The translations under genes were made by a program, and so were the position numbers. This document shows positions 11,090-21,835 of a stretch of DNA of 64,000 nucleotides, piece after piece (position 1 is the first letter of the stretch; each line of letters starts with the position of its first letter). The notes under the pieces were generated by a model. It was not told the DNA's origin. It worked only from the letters and a program-made list of their open reading frames with translations, and did no database searches. The DNA is from Pinus tabuliformis (Eukaryota > Streptophyta > Pinopsida > Pinales > Pinaceae): NCBI GenBank assembly GCA_031772625.1, contig CM062820.1, forward strand, positions 1,071,921,369-1,071,985,368, read 5' to 3'.

Positions 11090-12085
11090 TCTAAAATAAG
11101 TAGTATATTTTCACTTTTCATAGGGTGGAGGGAAGAGGAGTACACACACCTCAGATCTTTGGTTCAAAATTCATTATTTTTTCATCCTTGCTTTTAAGTT
11201 TACCAGTAGCATATTTTCACTTTTCACAGGGTGGGAGGGAAAACGATATTGAAAAGAGTTGTGAATTAAGGTTTTACTAGTAGCAAACTAATATTGAACC
11301 CCACCATTGGATCTTCAATCCATTAATGGTGCCTAGGTATGTTTCATTTCTAACCTCGGTGCATTTCCACCCCACTTTTATCTTTTTTCCACACAAGGAG
11401 GACTGGTTCAAAATTCACTATTTTTTTCATCCTTTCTTTTAAGTTTAAGAGTAGCATATTTTCACTTTTCACTGGGAGGGAGGGAAAATGAGATTGAAGA
11501 GTGTTGTGAATTAAGGTTTTATAGTAGCAGACTGATATCGAACCCCACCATTAGATCTTCGATCCATTAATGGTGCCCAGGTATGTTTCATTTCTAAGCT
11601 CGCTTCATTTCCACCCCACTTTTAGTCTTCTTCCACATAGGGAGGAGTACACACACCTCAGATCCCCCACCATTGGATCTTCAATCCATTAATGGCACCC
11701 AGGTATGTTTCATTTCTAACCTCGCTGCATTTACACCCCACTTTTAGTCCTCTTCCACACAAGGAGAAGTACACACACCTCAAATCTCTTTTTCAAAATT
11801 CACTATTTTTTTCATCCTTTCTTTTAAGTTTACGAGTAGCATATGATCACTTTTTACGGGGGGGACGGAAAACGAGATTGAAGAGAGTTGTGAGTTAAGG
11901 TTTTACCTCTTCAATCCATTAATGGCACCCATGTATGTTTCATTTCTAGCCTTGCTGCATTTCCACCCCACTTTTAGTCTTCTTCCACACAAGGAGAACT
12001 GGTTCAAAATTCACTATTTTTTTCATCCTTTCTTTTAAGTTTAAGAGTAGCATATTTTCACTTTTCACGGGGCAGGAGGGAAAAT
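11090..12085. repeat. Degenerate direct repeats (~245 bp), about four copies
   Basis: Blocks containing GTAGCATATTTTCACTTTTC recur near 11100, 11205, 11452, 11833 and 12044. A second block, CCACCATTGGATCTTCAATC followed by CATTAATGG, recurs near 11302, 11547, 11668 and 11905. Spacings of ~211-247 bp and ~120 bp show a unit that was duplicated and partly deleted. Open frames at 11692-11898 and 11946-12179 arise from this repeat. Confidence 0.75.
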
Positions 12086-14580
12086 GAGAGAAATAGGTAA
12101 AATCATATGTATTTTTCATTATTCTATGGTTTGTCTCTATAGAGTTGATTTTACTGGGTGTACATTGTGTGCATCTCAAAATTTCTCTTTAGGAAATCCT
12201 ATTTTTATTCTTTCCAAGAAAAACTCTTTGGGGAATCCTAATGGATGTTTCCCCACATTCATGGATGACATCCCTGGTAAACCCATTGGAATTGACCAAT
12301 GCGCCTTACCCAAGAGATTTCAAAGAGAGCTAACCTCTTGGGCTCAATAAATCATAATCAAGTACACTATTTTCCATATTAACATATTGATCCTATTTAA
12401 CATTTTGTTAGAGTAATCATAACAATCCAATCCTATTCCTATTTTTATTTTGGTTTTTAATTCCTTCTTTGGTGTGGTGAAAACTTTATATGACTGTATA
12501 GATGTTTATCTTTGTCAGAGTATATGTTGAAAAGTAGATTCTCTCTTACATTCTACCTTGTCTGTTATGTATTGATGGAATTCAGTTTCATTAGTTATGA
12601 CCAAATAATTATGTCGGGCATGTATACAAGGATTCTTGTATCACTATTTATAAACTAAACATTGTCCTTAAACAAGAAAAGTAGATCCTTAATGCTACAT
12701 GTTTGTATCTCAGGGAACTTCCAATCCTAATAAATGAGGTGAAATTTAAGTGTTTCTAGAATCCAAATCTCAGGTTTTGTGAATTCACTCATATATGGTC
12801 CTGGAAAAGAGAAGTGAAATTTAATTATTTCCAAATCTTAAGTTCCGTGAATTCACTCATATTTGGTGTTGGGATCTTTTGATCAAACGGGAAGAATTTC
12901 TTTTAGTTTCATTCAAATTTTCCAAAAATAATACTAAATTTCTCCTTGACTAAAATTCTCCCTGAAATGGCTTTGGGATTGAAAATTCTTTAGGGAAACA
13001 ACCCGGAATACTTTTTCTAGATTAGAGTTTTATAGCACTAGGTATTAAAACAGTCTTCTATTTTATGTTGCAAATGTCTGATAGAGTCTTCCCAGAAACT
13101 GATTAGAAAATTAGATAGATGTGCTGGACGGACTAAATAATTTTTAATGAATAATCACTTAACATAAATGATATATTAGGTTGCATAAATATATAACTTA
13201 GAAGCATGAAATGCAGAATAAATCTCAATGAGATTGACATATTCTTAATTGAGTTGAATGAGGCCAGGAATAACTTTGACTAGAGGGTGTTGAAAATGGC
13301 ATAATTATGTTCTGGTTGGATAGATTTAGAACTAAAAATCAGCGTTTTTCTTTCTTGCATAACTTGGGAAGTTTTTTGTATCTCAAGTCTCAACCTTATT
13401 GAATAATTTGATTTATGCCTTGCAATGTTGAGATATGTTGTGATACCACTTGCTAGTAACCTAAACACTTTGGATGAAAATTTAGCTGTGAATTTTACTT
13501 GCAAAAGATATAAGTGAAAATATAGATTAATTTTCCCTTGTGTAGAATTTATTTGAAATTCTGCTACTGCTTGAATGAATAAATCTGAAACTAATTGTTG
13601 CATGAAGACAAAAAATATCTCTACCAATTTGTAGTGGAATAAAACAGAAATAAAACGCAGTCACACTATAGCAAAAATAAAAAATAAAAAATCTAGGGAA
13701 CCCAAGTGGGAAAACACTTTGCTAGTTGTAGAAATTTAAAATACTATCCATATTAGACTTTGAGACACCTTCTTCAAGACCAGATTCATCCATGCTTATT
13801 GCTTTCCATATTCATTTTCATAAGTATTAGGGTTGTTTTCCGTAAAATCAGAGTAGCTAGAAAGTGTCTCTTTGATTTCAGAAAGCAGATCAAAATCAAC
13901 TTCATCAAAGAATCCCCTAGAAGGCTCATCAGTAGTAAGAAGAAAGGTCTTTTTTTATTTTATTTCATCACATGCATCCATGATAATCATTGATTTGTCT
14001 TCATTTCTTTCATAGTCATTTTTAATGTTAGATGCAAAAGGTAATTTAGTATGATATAATCCATAGGTAACCAACCTCAGACATATTGTTGGTTAATTTA
14101 TTTTGTTTGAAGTTTATTGAGTTTGAGTTTTATCATGAAACTACTAGAAGCTTACTAGAATGGATGAGTTGATTATCTTGATAACAATGTTATGGTTTGA
14201 TCTAGTCCTTGAAAGGAACTTATAGTTGATGGTCAAAATTTCACATTCCTTTCATTTTTTTGTCTTCACATATCACAAATATCTTTATGTTATAGCCTCT
14301 AGCTAGATATATACAGTAACTGCCACTCATAAGTTGGATGCCATCATTTTGGAGCTTGAGCTTACTCAACTTACCTTTGGTTGAGTTGAAAATGTCATTA
14401 GATCTCATTATATCATTTATTGCAGAGCATGAATTCAATTTACCTTTGTTTCAGTGAAAAATCTAATTAGATCTTGCTATATCATCTTTTGTAGAGAACG
14501 AATCCAATTTCTCATAGTCCATTTTCTTGAGGTATAACAAAGCTACTTTAATTCATTAAACTTACTTTTCATATTCTATT
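12086..14580. other. Unassigned DNA, no gene recognised
   Basis: Open frames at 12084-12350 (+), 13280-13627 (-, 115 codons), 13760-13993 (+) and 14241-14438 (-) show no motif I recognise. Around 13695-13712 the words GGGAACCCAAGTGGGAAAA resemble a block in the copia LTR at 46505-46530, so part of this stretch may be an old LTR fragment. No splice-consistent exon chain was found. Confidence 0.4.
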
Positions 14581-14582
14581 TG

Positions 14583-14830
14583 CTGATTGTGATTCTGCAA
14601 GCCACATCTACATTGAAAAAGGGGCATATCTAATGAAGTGTGGAAGGAGAGGGAAGCTTCAATTATGTCCTTTCAAACTTTCTAAGGTATGTAATAAAAT
14701 TTTAAAAAAAATCTCCATAGAATGTTGTGCTTTAACTTTTTTTTTTGATAATGGATTATTTATGTGATCTTCCTTCTCTTACACACAACCAGAGTCCAGA
14801 CATACATGGTTTTTTGGGATATGTGGACAA
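14583..14830 (+). pseudogene. PRAF-like (PH-RCC1-FYVE protein) PH-domain exon fragment
   Basis: The plus strand reads ILQATSTLKKG up to about 14622. After a one-base shift it reads GAYLMKCGRRGKLQLCPFKL to 14686. This resembles the start of the PH domain in plant PRAF/RCC1-FYVE proteins (LKKGAYLLKYGRRGKPKFCP in my memory of the family), which bind phosphoinositides. The coding piece is followed at 14687 by GTATGT, a good splice donor, and 106 bp later by a pyrimidine-rich tract ending CAACCAG at 14792. That is a plausible intron. The next bases can be read TWFFG, perhaps the LIWFSG segment. The frameshift and missing downstream exons mark a pseudogene or captured fragment. Confidence 0.55.
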
Positions 14831-15092
14831 TGGACAGATTTAGGCTAACCATTTATCTAGAAATTTACACTGTAGAAGATCAAGCATTTACAGTTGAATA
14901 TTTCCTTGCCACTAAATTAGAGTTGAAGAGTTGAACTCCTATTTTTCAAACATATACCTCGCTTTTAAATCAATTTATTGATGACTCTATATATAGCTTC
15001 CATGGGAGGGCAGAGAGTGATCACTACCATTGCTTAATATTTCTGTAGACCAAGTAAAGATTCCAAATCTGTATAAATTAGTGGCTCCTTGG
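14831..15092. other. Unassigned spacer
   Basis: Sequence between the PRAF-like fragment and the 1.83-kb duplication. No later PRAF exon was recognised in it. Confidence 0.4.
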
Positions 15093-18000
15093 AGAATCCC
15101 AAGAGTGGCACTATTGTAGCAACAAGAAATTCGTTTTTTTTTTAGTTCTTCGTTAGTGCATTGATAGTATATTGTTTATTCCATACAATACCTCAACAGT
15201 GTATGATCAAATTACAGTTAAGCCTGCCATAATATTTTGACTTACCCTCTTTTAGAGGGAAACTAGAGTGCGTGTCAAGCTTGCACATCAAAATTGTATC
15301 ATGCAAATTTTACCTACGACAAGTTTTGTGGATCTAAGTAGCAAGATACTTGTTGGAATTCAAGAGGCAACAATGCTACAAAGTGGGAAAGAGGTTTCAC
15401 ATTAACTTGGATTTCACATTATGGTTGGAGTCGGTTTGTTGGCAAGATGCTGGATACCCCAACTTCTTTTCTATGACTGAGTGCAAGATTGAATCCTTCG
15501 ACATATTCCTCGATCAATTATCATTAAGTGATTGGTTTTCTCAGAAGTGTTGCACATCTATAAACTTTACTAGAGTTGTTCTTGAGTCTTCAGAGGTGGT
15601 TAGCTTTTCAAAGCACACATGTACAAGAAGAGGAGAAATAATATTCCTAACTAATTTGAAGTTATCTACCTGTGAATAGGGTGTTCCCATTCATAAACCT
15701 GACGACTCGCTCTACTTATTTGTAGTGAACAACTTTGGGACTTGCCATGAATCGTGAGATAATTCCAACCCCATAACTATAAATTTCTTATTTAAATCTA
15801 TACCCAATAGATTAGAATCTGCACAAGAATAATTCCATTATTGTTTCGAAAGAACCTACAATTGATTTGTACCATGCTATTTAATATTTTATTTATTTAT
15901 TCACATCCTTGGTCTATGACATAAAGATGCAACAGACTACCTTGTATTTTCTATACTAACACTCCTAAAAAATAATAAAGTATGCCCAAATATATCATTT
16001 CAAATGATCTATGTAGCTCACCTTTTGGTTTTTCAATTATTGAAGTTGTTACCTATATTGATGAGAATTTCTACAACCAATACCACGGTGACAATATATG
16101 TTATAGTTTTATTTGTGTTTCTCTGAAGGTGTTTCTCCTTCAGTAGAGCATCAATACACTGTAGTTTCCATTTAGGGGAGAAGTGTACCCAGTAGCAACC
16201 TTGGCCTGTGTGCAGATGGCTTGAATGCACATTAGACTCTATCTATTGTTTTGAAGGTGTTTCTCCTTCAAAAATACTTCATCTTAGTAGATACTTTTGG
16301 TCTGCACCTTTAGTAGATGAATGCAGCCTTGGGATATATGTTGTAGATTATAGTTTTCTTATGAGGTTGTAGCAATGATGAAACAAATGCATCGATTTTA
16401 GGCATATTATGCTTTTATAGCTTGACTTAAATTCTCACTTTTCTTAATTTAGGTGTTTTTCTTAGTTTTGTTTTATGCACAAATTTATCTTTAAGAAAAT
16501 TGCACAGTAGAGAAGGGTTCTATATTTTGAGTAGGGGACACACTTCTAGGTAGGAGGTACTCTATTCTAGGAAGCTTTTTCCATGTAGGTTAGGCGCTTT
16601 ATCTGAGAATCCCAAGAGGCGCTATTGTAGCAATAAGAAATTCGTTTATTTTTATTTCTTCATTAGTGCATTGATAATATATTGTTTATTCCATGCAATA
16701 CTTCAATATTGTATACAACCATATTTAAAATGCTTTTATAGTTTGACTTAGATTCTCACTTTTCTTAATTTAGGTGTTTTTCTTAGTTTTGTTTTTGTAC
16801 AGATTTATCTTTAAGAAAAGTGCACAGTAGAGAAGGGTTCTATATTTTTAGTAGGGGACACACTTCTAGGTAGGAGGTACTCTATTCTAGGAAGCTTTTG
16901 CCATGCAGGTTAGGTGCTTTATCCGAGAATCCCAAGAGGCACTATTGTAGCAATAAGAAATTCATTTATTTTGAGTTCTTCATTAGTGCATTGATAGTAT
17001 ATTGTTTATTCCATGCAATACCTCAATATTGTATGATCAAATTACAGTTAAGATTGTCATAATATTTTGACTTACTCTCTTTTAGAGGGAAACTAGAGTG
17101 TGTGTCAAGCTTGCACGTCACAATTGTATCATGCAGAGTTTAATTGGCATGAGTTTTGTGGATCTAAGTAGCCAAATACCTGTTAGAATTCAAGAGGGAA
17201 CAATACTACAAAGTGGGAAAGAGGTTTCGCAGTTAACCTTCCTTTCACATTATGGTTGGAGTCGGTTTGTTGGCAAGATGTTGGATACCCCAACTTCCTT
17301 TTTATGACTGAGTGCAAGATTGAATCCTTCGACATATTCCTCACTCAATTGTCATTAAGTGATGGATTTTCTCAAAAGTTCTTTACATCTATAAACTTTA
17401 CCAGAGTTGTTATTGAGTCTTTAGATGTGGTTATCTTTTCAAAGCACACACGTACAAGAAGACGAGAAATAATATGCCCGACTAATTTCAAGTTATCTTC
17501 CTGTGAATAGGGTGTTCCCTTCCATAAACCTGACAACTCACTCTACTTCTTTCTAGTGAAAAAAATTGGGACTTTTCATGAATTGTGAGACAATTTCAAC
17601 CCCATAACTATTAGTTACTTATTTAAAGTTATACCCACTAAATTAGTACCTGCACAAGGAGAATTTCATTCTGTTTCAAAATAATTTGCAATAGACTTAT
17701 ACCATGCTATTTAGTATTTTATGCATTTCTTCACATCCTTGGCCTGTGACATAAAGACGCAACAAGTTACCTTGCATTTTCTATACTAACACTCCTAAAC
17801 AATAATAAAGTATGCCCAAATTTTTCATTTCAAATTATCTATGCATCTCACCTTTTGGTTTTTCAATTATCGAATTTATTACCTATATTGATGAGATCAT
17901 CAACAACTGAGGCCAAAGTGACAATATTTGATAGAGTTTCATCATTGTTGCACTAAAAGTGTTTTTCCTTCAGCAAAACTACAATACATTGTAGTTTCCA

Positions 18001-18510
18001 ATCAACAGAGCAGTGTACCCAGTAGCAGCCTTATTCTGTGTGCAAATCGGTTGAATTCACAATAGACTTTATCTATTTTTTTGAAGGTGTTTATCCTTCA
18101 ATAGTAGTTCATCTCAGCAAATCCTTTCAATCTACACATTCAACAGACGCATACAACCTTGGGGTACATGATATAGATTCCAATTTTGTTGTGAGGGTAT
18201 AGCAGCGATGAAAGAATCGAATCGATTTTAGGCATATTATTATTGTTGTATGAAAGCATGGTTGTCTAGTGTTTCCCAAACTTATATAGAACCTATCTAT
18301 TATACTTTTATAGTTTGACTTAGATACTTACTTTTCTTAATTTAGGTGTTTTTATTAGTACTATTTTATGCATGGATTTATCTTTAAGAAAAGTGCACAG
18401 GAGAGAAGGATTCTATATTTTGAGCACGAGACGCTCTTCTAGGTAGGAGGTACTCTATTCTAGGGAGCTTCTATCATGCATGCTAGGTGCTTTATCCTAG
18501 ATAGAGTTCC
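15093..18510. repeat. 1.83-kb tandem duplication with an internal 320-bp duplication
   Basis: Copy 1 starts at GAGAATCCCAAGAG (15093) and copy 2 at the same word at 16923. Matching points such as CTCTTTTAGAGGGAAACTAG (15247 and 17077) and TTTTGAAGGTGTTT (16251 and 18080) keep a constant offset of about 1,830 bp. A ~320-bp block containing GCACAGTAGAGAAGG is present at 16502 and again at 16822, with a third, diverged copy at 18395. Copy 2 ends near 18510. No LTR-like TG...CA ends or target duplication were found, so this looks like a segmental duplication, not two LTRs. Confidence 0.8.
15350..15679 (+). CDS. Unrecognised open frame, duplicated at 17256-17510
   Basis: A 109-codon frame containing ESVCWQDAGYPNFFSMTECK and SFDIFLDQLSLSDWFSQK. 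The paralogous frame at 17256-17510 (84 codons) keeps most of this peptide, including ESVCWQDVGYPNF and LSLSDGFSQKF. I recognise no domain. Both frames lie inside the 1.83-kb tandem duplication, so similarity alone does not show selection. They could be an exon of an unknown gene or chance frames in a repeat; I favour the latter. Confidence 0.2.
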   Translation: MLEFKRQQCYKVGKRFHINLDFTLWLESVCWQDAGYPNFFSMTECKIESFDIFLDQLSLSDWFSQKCCTSINFTRVVLESSEVVSFSKHTCTRRGEIIFLTNLKLSTCE

Positions 18511-18775
18511 AAGTCCTTACCTCCTTGACAAAGTCTCTGCCAGACAAGACACTAGTGGATAGAGTTCCAAGTCCCTAAATTTTCAAAAAACCCACCTGGC
18601 CCTAGCTATCTAGCCTAAAATCCTTTACATTCCAGTCATCTCTTGGCTATTATTTCATAGAGAGAGCCCTCTCTGGTTTAGTAGGGCTAGCTACCAAACT
18701 AAAAGCTTCGTCTGTGGTTACCTCTGTCGATCTCTTCATCAGCCTAGGACATTATGGAGGATAACAGAGGGCATG
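18511..18775. other. Unassigned spacer
   Basis: It contains the phrase GATAGAGTTCCAAGTCC twice, near 18522 and 18556. Nothing else is recognised. Confidence 0.4.
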
Positions 18776-18975
18776 ACAACTAGGGAGTGCCAAGGTGTTC
18801 TAGTGGATGTAATATTCCCAAGTCATGGAAAAATTCAATTCTAGTTGTGAGGTCATGACTGCCAAGGTGTGTTAGGGAATTCTAGGGCATGCTAAGATGT
18901 GCTAGATAGTATGAAGACATGTCAAACAAGCTAATATGTGACAAGTGCTAAGGCATGCTAAGATGTACAAGGGCC
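18776..18975 (-). repeat. Isolated reversed copy of the ~210-bp satellite
   Basis: Words such as CTAGGGAGTGCCAAGG, TGCCAAGGTGTGTTAGGG and GGCATGCTAAGATGT are reverse complements of the CCTTGGCAC and CCTAGCA words that dominate 1930-4620. About one unit is present, in the opposite orientation and ~14 kb away. Confidence 0.55.
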
Positions 18976-19304
18976 TCCTCTTCTTCCATATTATATCCAC
19001 TTATGACATTTCCTTTGCAATATTTGGTGCATTTGATAGTTATAGGTCATTTATAGGTTATAAACGTCTTCAGAGTTTCACTTGTAATTGTGTATTCAAA
19101 TGAACATATTGATTCTCTTATACATAACTATTTTTCCCTCCACCCAATTTTCATAACTTCAATAACCATTAGGTAAGGACCTACATCTTCGATGTTTCTT
19201 TGCTCATTTAGTAAAATATTGCTGAGACTTTGATTTATTGAAAGTTGTAGAATTTACAATATATGAAGTTTCAAGGTCTAATTTTAAAAAATATAATTCT
19301 TTAA

Positions 19305-19376
19305 AGGGTGCTAGCTCAATGGAAGAGCACCTGCTTTACAAGAAGGAGGTTGGTGGTTCGATTTCATCGTGCCCTA
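19305..19376 (+). tRNA. tRNA-Val(UAC)-like sequence, probable pseudogene
   Basis: The 72 bases fold as a cloverleaf. The acceptor stem AGGGTGC/GTGCCCT pairs fully with two wobbles. The D stem is GCTC/GAGC with GG in its 7-nt loop. The anticodon stem CCTGC/GAAGG has one mismatch, the loop is TTTACAA and the anticodon TAC is at 19337-19339. A 5-nt variable region is followed by a T stem GGTGG/TCATC with loop TTCGATT. The pattern is bacterial or organellar in style, so an organelle-derived insertion is possible. It may instead be a tRNA head of a short retroposon. No CCA or clear poly-T terminator follows. Confidence 0.55.
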
Positions 19377-19384
19377 ACATCCAT

Positions 19385-20245
19385 ATGGAATGGAAATGAT
19401 CAATTTTTGGTGACAGAGACTCTTTGACCATCACCAATGACCTTTGGTGACATTTTTCGACCCTCACCAAAAATATGACATGTTGACGGTCAATGACTGC
19501 CACCATATATACACATCAATAGTGACAACCCTCAAAGGTCCATAACCATAAATCGTTGTTGCTGATATGAAATGGTGATGGTCGTTGTCCATCATTATAT
19601 TCATTATTCATGATGGACATTGAATGTCACCACAACACCTATACTTCTAACAATGCGGATTTTGGTAACTGTCAATGAACATCATCATATATATGCACCA
19701 ATAGTGATGACCATTAAAGATCCATCACAATAAATCATTATTGTTGATATGAAATGGTGACGGTCACTATCTATCATTATAATCAGTATTCATGATGGAA
19801 CTTGAATGTCACCATAACACCTATACTTTTGGCGATGCTACCTTTGGTGACATTCAATTTTTGGTGACCGAGGCTATGGTCTGTCACCATTTCTCATATG
19901 CAATGGTGACGGTTGCTATCCATCATTATAAATCATTATTGGTGATGAAATTTGAATGTCACTACAACACCTATACTTTTGGCGATGCCACCTTTGGTGA
20001 CATTCAGGTTTTGGTGACAGAGGCTATGGTCCATCACCATTTTTCATATGAAATGGTGATGGTCGTTATCCGTCATTATAAATCATTAGTGGTGACGGAC
20101 TTTGTGTGTCACTACAACACCTATACTTTTGGCGATGCCACCTTTGGTGGCGTTCAGTGTTTGGTGATGAATGGTCTTTTGACCATCACCAATGAGCTTA
20201 TGTGACATTTTTTGCCCCTCACCAATGTCCTTTTTCCTTGTAGTG
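19385..20245 (-). mobile_element. CACTA (En/Spm) transposon terminal fragment with subterminal repeats
   Basis: The right end at 20245 reads, on the minus strand, CACTACAAGGAAAAAGGACA, which matches the CACTACAAGAAAA-type ends of plant CACTA elements. Inward lie ~150-180-bp direct repeats. CACCTATACTTTTGGCGATG occurs near 19818, 19969 and 20119, with earlier diverged copies near 19472 and 19655. Short GGTGAC/GTCACC words occur in both orientations, as in CACTA subterminal regions that bind transposase. No left CACTA end or 3-bp target duplication is visible, so this is one end only. The open frame 19792-20205 is a translation of the repeats. Confidence 0.65.
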
Positions 20246-21124
20246 CAACCACACTCGCTTATTTAAACCAATTAATTCAATATTTTAAGAGTTTCTAAAA
20301 AATTATAAAAATATATATAATTTTTCTATCTAGAATAAACATACTTATCACATAGCATTATCACATGGTCTATAATTATATAAGAATTACAACATTAAAC
20401 TAAAATATATTTTAATAAAAAAGCATTTATAATACTATAAAAAAACATATCTTCATCAAGAAATAAAATTAAAAAATTTGGTGTTTGTTGTTGTATCCAT
20501 GCTAGAAGGTTTTTCATTAAGTGATGAGTACACAGAAAATGATTGTATGTCATTCCCCAAAATACCACATTGTCTACATTTTTTTGGGAAAAAAACCACC
20601 CTTCAAAGACTTTATTGTCCAACTCGTTATAGGACAAAGGAATTGGTGCCATGGTCATTATTGAACTCTCTACACTCTTTTGGGCATTTTCTGCTATTTC
20701 CGAATATCCCAGACTTTTCACTCTTATTCATCTCCACAATTATATATATATTGAAAAAATAATAAATAGAAAAGGAATAAAAATCATAGATATAAGTAAA
20801 AAATGTTCCCTTTTCAGAAAAAAACTTAAAAATAATACAAATATTCAATTAAGAAAAAAAAATATTAAACTTCTTAGTATCTCTAAAATTATGCATATTT
20901 AAAAAAAATATACAAATATATCAAAAACTATTACAAATAATTTTCTTTAGAATAGGCCCCTAGAATTTTAGTTTAATTATCAATAATTATTGGGTGGATT
21001 AATAAGGAACCTTTATGAAATATTTTAAAATATTCTTAGTAGTAGTCATATATTAAAGGTTAAAATTTATCTCAAACGTAGTTATGCTTTTGCTTCTCTT
21101 TATATTCAATTTATTAATTAAATA
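20246..21124. other. AT-rich DNA with unassigned open frames
   Basis: Strongly A/T-rich. The minus-strand frame 20395-20721 (108 codons, starting MKSLGYSEIAENAQKSVESS) has somewhat normal composition but matches no family I know. Overlapping plus-strand frames are not supported either. Confidence 0.35.
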
Positions 21125-21265
21125 AAATGTCATATGAAAATGAGTTTTGGATTTTTGGAAATGTGGTATTAGTAAGTCATGGTATTGGCCCATGGTATTG
21201 TAACAAAGCATGTTTGTAGGTTAAACACCTCCATAATATAATTAGGTGAATCTCCACGGTTATAT
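21125..21265. repeat. Lone copy of the 163-bp satellite unit
   Basis: Contains ATGTGGTATTAGTAAGTCAT, GGTATTGGCCCATGGTATTG and TAACAAAGCATGTTTG in the same order and spacing as the array at 10052-10805. One unit is present, about 11 kb from the array and in the same orientation. Confidence 0.8.
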
Positions 21266-21429
21266 ATATTTAATTAATATAATTAATAATAATACTTTTA
21301 AATAAGGTTATACTTTTTGTTAATTTCTATGATTTTTTTAATTCTGACAATGTGAAATGTATGATAAGGTAAGTGTTTTGATGTCGATTGAGCTTTACTA
21401 GCCCTTTAATTTATATTGTTGCACTAGTA

Positions 21430-21835
21430 ATAATAAAATCAAGCCTTTCCTTTCATTACCTCCATTATCCTCCCCAATTCCTTTCCACAAGCCCCCCTTT
21501 TCTCCTAAAATTCCTTATCTGTCTTCCTTTCTCCACTTCTCCTCCTCTCTCCCTTCTCCCTTTCTCCTCACCCTTACACTTAAAAATAAAAAAAACATTA
21601 AAAATATAAATTAAAATTAAAATTAAAAGAACACTATTAAAAATAAAAATACAGGAGAACCTTTCCTCCCATTTCCATGTTTTCTCCCCACATTATCCTC
21701 CCCTTAACTCATTCCCACAATTCCCCTTTCTCCCCTAAAATCCCTTCTCTAACCTACCAATCCCCACTTTTATTCCTCCTCCCTTCTCCATTTCTCCTCT
21801 CTCCTCTTCTCCCCATCTCCCCTTCCCATGCCCCT
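21430..21835. repeat. Pyrimidine-rich tract duplicated in tandem (~215 bp)
   Basis: Two C/T-rich blocks (about 21450-21580 and 21665-21830) share the order CATTATCCTCCCC, CCCACAA, CTCCTAAAATTCC, CCACTT and CTCCCTTCTCC. They are separated by an A-rich run. The frames 21388-21609 and 21677-21874 are low-complexity translations. Confidence 0.6.

Noticed and set aside
13680-13760. Possible fragment of the copia element 2 LTR
   Set aside because: Only one ~19-bp block (GGGAACCCAAGTGGGAAAA) resembles it; that is too little for a feature call.
15093-18510. The 1.83-kb direct copies as LTRs of one retrotransposon
   Set aside because: The copies are directly adjacent with no interior, PBS or PPT, and lack TG...CA ends and a target duplication.
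19792-20205. 137-codon plus-strand frame with three internal repeats
   Set aside because: The repeats are the DNA-level subterminal repeats of the CACTA fragment; their ~150-bp length happens to keep the frame.
20395-20721. 108-codon minus-strand frame as a host gene
   Set aside because: Unrecognised, in very AT-rich DNA, without promoter, homologue or splice support.
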